From Pyrobaculum sp. WP30 (GTDB taxonomy: Archaea; Thermoproteota; Thermoprotei; Thermoproteales; Thermoproteaceae): a stretch of 64,000 nt of DNA. Shown piece by piece: positions 58,622-64,000 of this stretch. A model generated the notes under the pieces. The model did not search any database, was not told the DNA's origin, and saw only the letters and a program-made list of their open reading frames with translations. Within the stretch, counting starts at the first letter, position 1. Every line of letters starts with the position of its first letter. A program made the position numbers and the translations under genes. The stretch is taken from assembly GCA_001189275.1 (NCBI GenBank), contig CP012158.1, positions 1,178,001-1,242,000 on the forward strand, read 5' to 3'.

Positions 58622-58676
58622 TGTGTGATGAAGATCATGCCCGTGAGGTAGATGCTCGGTCCTAGGGTAGCTGATC
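58622..58676 (+). ncRNA. C/D-box guide sRNA candidate
   Basis: C box GTGATGA (58625-58631), an 11-nt guide AGATCATGCCC, D' box GTGA (58643-58646) with a weak C' region near TAGATGC, and D box CTGA (58671-58674); the last guide before D is about GTCCTAGGGTAG. Length (about 50 nt) and layout match the sRNA at 5439. The TATA-like AATTATAT (58597-58604) lies 25 nt before the C box, so it has its own promoter. C' and D' are weak, which lowers certainty. Confidence 0.55.
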
Positions 58677-58919
58677 GCCACGAAGTCTACTACTATAAGC
58701 CAGCAAGAGTAGTCGCTAGACGTCAGCCCGCGTCTTGGGATGTTCTACAGCGGCCATGTCGATGGTTTGGCTGGGGGGTTACTGTTCTAAGCTGTCTCCG
58801 CGGAGAATGATGCAGAGCCTCGATTTGGCAGACAGCGGTGTTTGCTAATTTAACTTCTTGTTTAAAAAATACCGATTAGCTATCGGAAATGTTTATATGC
58901 TATGTTAATTAGGCGCTTC

Positions 58920-60206
58920 ATGGGAACGAGCAGAAGGGAGCTGTTAAAGGCGGTGGCGGCGTTTGCGGCGGGCGCCGTGGTTGGGTCCGGGGCTACCTAC
59001 GTTGCGTTGCAGAGCATAAAAACAGCAGTGGAGAAGACGGCGACTACCACCACAGCAGAGACCCCCAAGACGGCCGCGGGTCTTCCCAAGATGAAGGTTC
59101 ACTTCATCTATGTAGGACCTATAGGCGACTACGGCTGGACCCATGCGCACGAGGTCGGCAGGAGGTATCTGAAGTCTATGCTGTGTCCAGACCCGGGGAA
59201 GTGGTGCATTGTGGAGACGTCGTACACGGAGAATGTCCCGGAGGACCAGGCCTATACCTACATAAAACGTGCCGTGTCTGAGGGCGCTCACTTGGTGTTC
59301 ACCACGTCTTACGGCTTTATGGACGCGACTAAGAAGGCCGCCGCTGAGAACCCAGACCGCTTCTTCGCCCACTGCTCCGGCTACTTCAAAGATGTGGATG
59401 AGTGGCGGAGGCTCGCTAACTTCGCCGAGTACTTCATCGACCTCTACGAGGCCTACTACCTAAATGGGGCCGTCGCGGGGAGGATTACCAAGACCAACAA
59501 GCTGGGCTACGTGGCCGCCTTCCTCATACCTGAGGTCATCCGGCACATGAACGCCTTCCTCATAGGCGCCAGGGAGGCGAACCCCAAGGTCACCATGGAC
59601 GTCATCCAGCTAGGCGCCTGGTACGACCCAGAGGGGGCGCGGAAAGCCGCCACTACCCTGGTCGAGACAAGCGGCGCCGACGTGCTTGCCTTCACCGAGG
59701 ACAGCCCCACTGTCCTCCAGACGGCGGAGGACTACCAGAAACGGGGGAGGGCCGTGTGGTCTTTCTCACACTACAGCGACATGTCGCAGTACGGCCCGAA
59801 GGCTCACCTCACGGGGCAGGTGGTGAACTGGGGGCCTCTCTACGTGGAGATGGCGATAAGGGCGTATCTGGCCTGGGTCTCCGGCATGAAGTCCATCTGG
59901 AGCGAGTGGCCCCCTGAGAGGCCTAGGGACTACTGGTGGAGCATGAAAAACGCCTACGCCTACTACGACTACGGGAAGAACCCGGCGGACATAATCCTCC
60001 CGCTGAACCCCGCCGTGCCTGCCGAGGTGAAAAACTACGTGGAGCAACTGCGAAGAGAAATTATCGAGGGCGTCTGGGACCCGTTTACTGGACCTGTAAG
60101 GGATATGAAGGGCGTGGTGAGGGTGCCCGAGAGGAGGAGGCTCAGCAAAGACGAGCTGTACAACATGGACTGGTTTGTGGAGGGCTACGGGCAACTGCCC
60201 TCTTAA
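58920..60206 (+). CDS. BMP-family nucleoside ABC transporter substrate-binding protein
   Basis: 428 residues from ATG 58920. A Tat signal with SRRELLK is followed by a hydrophobic segment (AVAAFAAGAVVGSGATYVAL), then a Thr-rich linker and a BMP/PnrA-type periplasmic domain (KVHFIYVGPIGDYGWTHAHE, LVFTTSYGFMDATKKAAAEN, LGYVAAFLIPEVIRHMNAF, GADVLAFTEDSPTVL). TATA-like GTTTATATGC (58889-58898) favours 58920 over ATG 58902. It probably captures nucleosides or related ligands outside the cell and is first gene of the four-gene transporter. Confidence 0.9.
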   Translation: MGTSRRELLKAVAAFAAGAVVGSGATYVALQSIKTAVEKTATTTTAETPKTAAGLPKMKVHFIYVGPIGDYGWTHAHEVGRRYLKSMLCPDPGKWCIVETSYTENVPEDQAYTYIKRAVSEGAHLVFTTSYGFMDATKKAAAENPDRFFAHCSGYFKDVDEWRRLANFAEYFIDLYEAYYLNGAVAGRITKTNKLGYVAAFLIPEVIRHMNAFLIGAREANPKVTMDVIQLGAWYDPEGARKAATTLVETSGADVLAFTEDSPTVLQTAEDYQKRGRAVWSFSHYSDMSQYGPKAHLTGQVVNWGPLYVEMAIRAYLAWVSGMKSIWSEWPPERPRDYWWSMKNAYAYYDYGKNPADIILPLNPAVPAEVKNYVEQLRREIIEGVWDPFTGPVRDMKGVVRVPERRRLSKDELYNMDWFVEGYGQLPS

Positions 60207-60224
60207 AAACCGTATTTTTACCCC

Positions 60225-61619
60225 ATGGAGCCTTTGCTTAGCGCCGTTGGGATTAGGAAGGTTTTTCCCGGCGTAGTGGCGCTAGACGGCGTTAGTTTCG
60301 ACGTTAGGAGGGGCGAGGTTCACGGACTCCTCGGGGAAAACGGCGCTGGTAAAAGCACGCTCATCGCCATTCTTTACGGCGTCTACATGCCCGACGGCGG
60401 GGAGATATATATCAACGGCAGGAGAACTTTGATCAAGTCGCCGCGACACGCGGCGGGTCTTGGGATTTCCGTCATATCTCAACACTTCGCGTTGGTGGAT
60501 ACCCTCACCGTGGAGGAGAACCTTAAGCTTTCGGGCATAGACGTGGAGACTGCGGTGAAAATCGGGAGAGAGCTAGGCGTGGAAATCCCCCTTGATAAAT
60601 ACGTGGGGGAGCTTGCAGTCGGCGAGAAGCAACGCGTCGAGATCGTGAAGGCTCTTGCGAGAAACAGCGAAATACTGCTCATGGATGAGCCGACCGCGCT
60701 TCTAAGCCCTAAGGAGGTTAAGGCCTTGTTGAGTATAGTTAGGAGACTCGCCGAAATGGGTAAAGCCGTTGTTTTTGTGACGCATAAGATCAGGGAGGCT
60801 GTGGAGGCGGCGGATAGAATAACCGTGCTGAGGAGGGGACGCAGAGTAGGCACCTACGAGAGGCCTTTCGACGAGGGGGTTCTGCTCGAGGCCATGTTTC
60901 AGGGCGTGGTGCAGCGGAGGGTCTCCAAGAGCTCCTCCATAGGCGATGTGATATACCGCGCGGAGGACCTCTCCGGCGAGAGGGTGCGGAGGGCCACCGT
61001 AGAGGTGCGGCGGGGCGAGCTAGTCGCGGTCTTAGGCGTAGCTGGGAACGGCCAGGAGGAGCTCATGGCTCTTCTCTCCGGCTTTAAAAAGCCCAGAGGA
61101 GGCAGGCTGATCATCAACGGCGAAGACGTCACGGGCAGGCCGTTTAGCGAGTTTCTGAGACGCGGTGTTGCGTATCTCCCGGAGGATAGAGGCCGCGCGT
61201 TGGCCAAGGAGCTGAGCGTGCTGGACAACTTTAAGATTAGGTGCATACAGGACTGCATGGAGAAGCTGGCCAAGGCCAAGGAGGTTCTCGATATCGATTT
61301 CCCGAGCCCCTTCACAAGAGCCGCCGCCCTCTCTGGAGGCAACCAGCAGAAGCTGTTGCTTGCGCGCGAGCTGTGGCTAGTGAAGCCCTACGTATTGGTG
61401 GCGTCCTACCCCACGCGCGGACTTGACGTAGACACCGCGGAGAGGTTCTACGCGCTTGTGAAAAGCGCTGTGAAGGGCGGCGCGGTCGTAAGCATGGAAG
61501 ACGTGGAGGAAGCCGTGGAGAGGGCAGACAGGATATACGTAATCTCCAGGGGGGAGATCGCGGCGTCTTTCACTCCTCCCTTCGACGTAGATGAAATAGC
61601 CGAAGCCATGACGACATGA
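60225..61619 (+). CDS. Nucleoside ABC transporter ATP-binding protein (two ATPase domains)
   Basis: 464 residues. Two ABC domains: the first with LLGENGAGKSTLIAILYG (Walker A) and LLMDEPTALLSPKEV (Walker B), the second with VLGVAGNGQEELMALLSG (a Walker A without the Lys) and ALSGGNQQKLLLAREL and VASYPTRGLDVDTAE. This fused organisation is the RbsA/YufO type of carbohydrate/nucleoside importers. The missing Lys in the second Walker A is usual in this family. ATG overlaps the next permease by 4 nt. Confidence 0.92.
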   Translation: MEPLLSAVGIRKVFPGVVALDGVSFDVRRGEVHGLLGENGAGKSTLIAILYGVYMPDGGEIYINGRRTLIKSPRHAAGLGISVISQHFALVDTLTVEENLKLSGIDVETAVKIGRELGVEIPLDKYVGELAVGEKQRVEIVKALARNSEILLMDEPTALLSPKEVKALLSIVRRLAEMGKAVVFVTHKIREAVEAADRITVLRRGRRVGTYERPFDEGVLLEAMFQGVVQRRVSKSSSIGDVIYRAEDLSGERVRRATVEVRRGELVAVLGVAGNGQEELMALLSGFKKPRGGRLIINGEDVTGRPFSEFLRRGVAYLPEDRGRALAKELSVLDNFKIRCIQDCMEKLAKAKEVLDIDFPSPFTRAAALSGGNQQKLLLARELWLVKPYVLVASYPTRGLDVDTAERFYALVKSAVKGGAVVSMEDVEEAVERADRIYVISRGEIAASFTPPFDVDEIAEAMTT

Positions 61620-62578
61620 GGCTGGTACAGAGGCAGTCCCCGTCGCCGCTTCACTACGCAACGGCGTTTCTCGGCTCGTTGGCAACGGTTATCCTCATCG
61701 TGTTCGCGCTGACGGGGGATCTGGCCGTAACAGCCAGAGCCCTCGCCACTGTAGACGCCGGGTACCTCTTTAGAGTTTTCGTGGTTATAGGCGTGGTGAG
61801 TCTATCCGGCGTGGTGTCTTACCGCGCCGGCCTCTGGAATATAGGACAGGAGGGGCAGGCAATCGTAGGCGCCCTCGCCGCGATTTCGGCAGATAACGCG
61901 GCCGGGGCCGTGATGTCTGCGGCCCTGGCGGCCGCCGGGTGGACGCTGATACCTGTGGCGTTGAGGGTAGCGCTTGGTGTAAACGAGGCCGTAACCACCT
62001 TCCTCATGTCGCTCGCCGCCGTCTCCGCGGCCCGCTACTTCGTGGAGGGCCCGCTTAAGGACCCCGCCAAGAAGGGCTTTATAGCCACCGTGGAGGCTCC
62101 CTACATGGAGCCTGTGTTAGCCGCCGTGCTCCTCGCCGGCGTTTTGGCGGGGGTAGTTCTGCTGTATAGAACTAGGGTTGGGCTCACGATGCGCCTCCTC
62201 TCCTCGGGGGAGGAGGTTGTGAGATATGCAGGCAAGCAACCTAAGTTATATATCGCGGCGACCCTAGGCCTGAGCGGAATTCTCGCAGGGATAGGCGGAG
62301 CCGTGGAGATAATGACCAGAGACGCGGGTCGCTACATGACGTTGCAACAGGTGAGCACCGGCTTCGGCCTCTACGGCATCTCAGCAGCGTGGCTCGGCGG
62401 TCTGCACCCCCTAGGCGCAACAGCCGCCTCTCTATACATCGCCTGGCTGTATCAAGTCGCCGTCAATCTAAAAGTGGCGGGGCTCCCCGCGTTAGTCGCA
62501 AACGCCCTCGTGGGCACGGCCATGGCCTGGGGGCTGGCGGGCTACGTCATGTATAAGTACAAGGTGGTATGGCGGTAG
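61616..62578 (+). CDS. Nucleoside ABC transporter permease 1
   Basis: 320 residues with about eight to ten membrane helices, YufP-like. Features include SYRAGLWNIGQEGQAIVGAL, LGVNEAVTTFLMSLAAV, VGLTMRLLSSGEEVVRYAGKQ (EAA-like loop) and AAWLGGLHPLGATAASLYIA. It pairs with the next permease to form the channel. The start overlaps the ATPase stop by 4 nt. Confidence 0.9.
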   Translation: MRLVQRQSPSPLHYATAFLGSLATVILIVFALTGDLAVTARALATVDAGYLFRVFVVIGVVSLSGVVSYRAGLWNIGQEGQAIVGALAAISADNAAGAVMSAALAAAGWTLIPVALRVALGVNEAVTTFLMSLAAVSAARYFVEGPLKDPAKKGFIATVEAPYMEPVLAAVLLAGVLAGVVLLYRTRVGLTMRLLSSGEEVVRYAGKQPKLYIAATLGLSGILAGIGGAVEIMTRDAGRYMTLQQVSTGFGLYGISAAWLGGLHPLGATAASLYIAWLYQVAVNLKVAGLPALVANALVGTAMAWGLAGYVMYKYKVVWR

Positions 62579-63438
62579 ACCAGGTAGCCTCAATAACGCT
62601 GGAGGCCTTGAGAAGCGCCACGCCGATGCTCTTAGCTACGCTTGGCGCAGTGGTGGGCCAGCGGGCTGGGGTATTGAACCTGGGACTTGAGGGCGTTGTG
62701 TATCTATCTGCGGCGGTGGCCGCCGCAGTGGGCCCGCCTTGGGGCTTCGTGGCGGCCGTAATTGTAGGCACTCTGTATAACCTCCTCTACTATGTATTGT
62801 CCAACGACTTCGCGCTGAACCAGATACTGCTGGGCTTCGCCTTCACGATGGTGGGGTACGGAGTCGGGTCGCAGGTGGCCAGAGACGTCGTAGGGAGGCC
62901 TATAGAGAAACCTATGGTATACGGCGTCGAGACGTTTGCCGTAGCCGTCGTGGCCGCGGTGGCCGTCTACTTCTTCTTCCTAAGGTCTAGGGTGGGGCTT
63001 GCCATAAAGGCGTCCGGCGACGACCCCGCCTCGCTGGATTTAATGGGGGTCGACGTGTACAACATAAGGAGGGTGGCAGGCCTAGTGGAAGGCGTCTTCG
63101 CCTCAGCCGCAGGCGCCTACCTCGTGCTTCTGTACTACGGGAGCTGGTCGGAGCAACTGGTGATGGGCTGGGGCTCCCTGGCGGTCATCACGGCGATGAT
63201 ATCTCTCTGGTCGCCTCTGCTGGCGATAGCGGCGTCGCTTGTGCCGTCGTTCTTCATATCGCTTGCCTACGTCCTGCAGAGACTCCTACAAGTCTCGCCA
63301 CACCTCCTAAACTTGGTGCCGTACGTTGCGTCTATAGCCGTCCTAGCCACCGTCCAGGTCGCCATGAGAAAAACACGGTTGAAGGCTCTAGCCCCAAGAT
63401 GGCTCGCAAGACCCTACATAAGAGAGGAGCGGACATAA
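62569..63438 (+). CDS. Nucleoside ABC transporter permease 2
   Basis: 289 residues, YufQ-like, with about eight membrane helices. TPMLLATLGAVVGQRAGVLN, NLGLEGVVYLSAAVAAAVG, LSNDFALNQILLGFAFT and SGDDPASLDLMGVDVYNIRR (EAA-like loop) are family features. Overlaps permease 1 by 10 nt. Last gene of the transporter operon, before tRNA-Thr. Confidence 0.92.
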   Translation: MAVDQVASITLEALRSATPMLLATLGAVVGQRAGVLNLGLEGVVYLSAAVAAAVGPPWGFVAAVIVGTLYNLLYYVLSNDFALNQILLGFAFTMVGYGVGSQVARDVVGRPIEKPMVYGVETFAVAVVAAVAVYFFFLRSRVGLAIKASGDDPASLDLMGVDVYNIRRVAGLVEGVFASAAGAYLVLLYYGSWSEQLVMGWGSLAVITAMISLWSPLLAIAASLVPSFFISLAYVLQRLLQVSPHLLNLVPYVASIAVLATVQVAMRKTRLKALAPRWLARPYIREERT

Positions 63439-63469
63439 AATTTTTAACACCAGCACTATGTCAACACGG

Positions 63470-63595
63470 GCCCCGGTAGCTCAGCCCGGTCGGAGCGCCC
63501 AGGGGCGGAGCCCCGTATGGGGCCTGCCGCGCGCAAGCCTCGTAGCGACCCCGCGAGACAGCGGGAGGTCCCGGGTTCGAATCCCGGCCGGGGCT
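63470..63595 (+). tRNA. tRNA-Thr(CGT) with two introns
   Basis: Acceptor GCCCCGG/CCGGGGC with discriminator T (typical of archaeal Thr), D arm GCTC-GAGC, T arm CCGGG-TTCGAAT-CCCGG. The anticodon arm is CCCGC-CTCGTAA-GCGGG after removing two introns: one of 36 nt at position 29/30 (63501-63536) and one of 15 nt at the canonical 37/38 site (63545-63559). Mature length is 75 nt. A TATA-like AAATTTTTAAC (63438-63448) lies 26 nt upstream of position 1. No CCA is encoded. Confidence 0.88.
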
Positions 63596-63741
63596 TCGGC
63601 GAGGTTTTCCTCAGCCAAATCCGGCAGGTGGCTTCACTTTCTCCCAGACGCAACAAACGACATGTATCTCCCGGGGGCCTCCGCCGTGGAGCTGGCGAGG
63701 TTTTGAAGCGATACGCCACAGGCTAGGTTTCCCGTGGAGCG

Positions 63742-63855
63742 GCACAGCGTTGTTAACCCGCAGGTGTGAATGCGGATCTGAACATCAAGGAATCGGGGTG
63801 TCAAGCATGTCCTGCTCCTGTGGGCAACCCGCCTAAAACAGTAGCGCTCTTATAA
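63742..63855 (+). mobile_element. OrfB-type transposase C-terminal relic
   Basis: A frame reading AGVNADLNIKESGCQACPAP then VGNPPKTVALL follows a stop at 63754. The DLNxxxNI-type segment and the CPAPVGNPPKT tail are typical of IS605-family OrfB proteins, after their zinc ribbon. The fragment is broken upstream and overlaps the end of the minus-strand membrane gene. It is a decayed copy. Confidence 0.4.
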
Positions 63856-64000
63856 TTCTGCGTGCGATCCATCTTTTAATCTGGAGTATGTAGAGTATAA
63901 GCGCCGCTGTGAATAGTATGTTCAAAATCCAGGACACTGGTCTCAGAATCTGCAGGGCTGGGTCTAGGTCTATCGGCGGGTTCAGCGCGCTACGCATGAC
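63833..64000 (-). CDS. Membrane protein, C-terminal fragment
   Basis: The last 55 codons run from the window edge to TAG at 63833: a hydrophobic segment VSWILNILFTAALILYILQI followed by a basic tail KRWIARRIIRALLF. The gene begins beyond the window unless the Met three bases in is its start (54 residues). Family not recognised. It overlaps the plus-strand transposase relic, so one of the two readings is not functional; the membrane gene looks intact. Confidence 0.5.
   Translation of the reverse strand, partial: VMRSALNPPIDLDPALQILRPVSWILNILFTAALILYILQIKRWIARRIIRALLF

Noticed and set aside
63470-63595. Reading the interrupted tRNA as tRNA-Pro(GGG)
   Set aside because: A GGG anticodon can be forced with other intron borders, but discriminator T and the perfect CCCGC-CTCGTAA-GCGGG arm fit Thr(CGT).

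Overview
The window reads as chromosome of a hyperthermophilic crenarchaeon of the Thermoproteales, most likely Pyrobaculum or a close relative. The evidence is: GC-rich genes with GTG/ATG/TTG starts and stop-start overlaps; TATA-like boxes about 25 nt upstream of start codons with no room for a leader; archaeal-type L15, SecY, SPOUT methylase, riboflavin synthase and a 7S SRP RNA; a PaREP2b-type repeat protein; and five tRNA genes that are all interrupted, mostly by noncanonical introns. The species call is inference; the sequence features are seen directly.

Layout. 0-9.4 kb: DAO-type oxidoreductase tail, DUF429, SDR, a two-Cys-tail peroxiredoxin, tRNA-Asp with an acceptor-stem intron, DUF72, LysE exporter, nitrilase with a C/D-box sRNA on its stop codon, QueC-CBS, an HTH-phosphoribosyltransferase and an acyl-CoA dehydrogenase. 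9.4-15.4 kb: a permease pseudogene split by an IS200/IS605-like hairpin, tRNA-Met, tRNA-Leu, flavin reductase, TusA and DUF59 proteins, DegT aminotransferase, TatD hydrolase. 15.4-23.2 kb: two divergently placed KaiC/RecA-like ATPases followed by an HTH protein, a membrane transglutaminase, a membrane protein, MoxR, DUF58 and another membrane protein. 23.1-29.7 kb: FAD-linked oxidase, PaREP2 element, tRNA-Arg, two fused pseudogenes (MFS, HyuB), SRP RNA, CPBP protease and small membrane proteins. 29.6-44.9 kb: NikR-JAMM-M24 operon, riboflavin synthase, an unassigned hairpin RNA, PhoU/DUF1614, HAD/ferredoxin, MGMT, MoaD-like, Dcd, PPP phosphatase/TatD, molybdopterin enzyme, amino-acid ABC transporter, GDH, ROK kinase, L15. 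45.3-55.3 kb: SecY, SPOUT, then a glycogen block (nucleotidyltransferase, glycogen synthase, GH57, tungsten aldehyde oxidoreductase, alpha-glucan phosphorylase). 55.6-64 kb: ThiI, MBL-fold protein, IS relic, second C/D sRNA, BMP-type nucleoside ABC transporter, tRNA-Thr, IS relic.

How genes fit together. The glycogen block gives polymer synthesis and phosphorolysis; the aldehyde oxidoreductase beside it is a candidate ferredoxin-linked glyceraldehyde-3-phosphate oxidase of the modified Embden-Meyerhof route, and the ROK kinase could supply glucose 6-phosphate. The KaiC/MoxR/DUF58/transglutaminase stretch has no assigned function and is the best candidate for an undescribed system: two P-loop ATPases and an AAA+ ATPase placed with an extracellular protease-fold enzyme and membrane partners. 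A short helical tail in its HTH protein recurs in an orphan 72-residue protein at 14.1 kb.

Mobile DNA is mostly decayed: IS200/IS605 ends, a PaREP2 unit and gene fragments cluster next to tRNA genes. No CRISPR array was seen.
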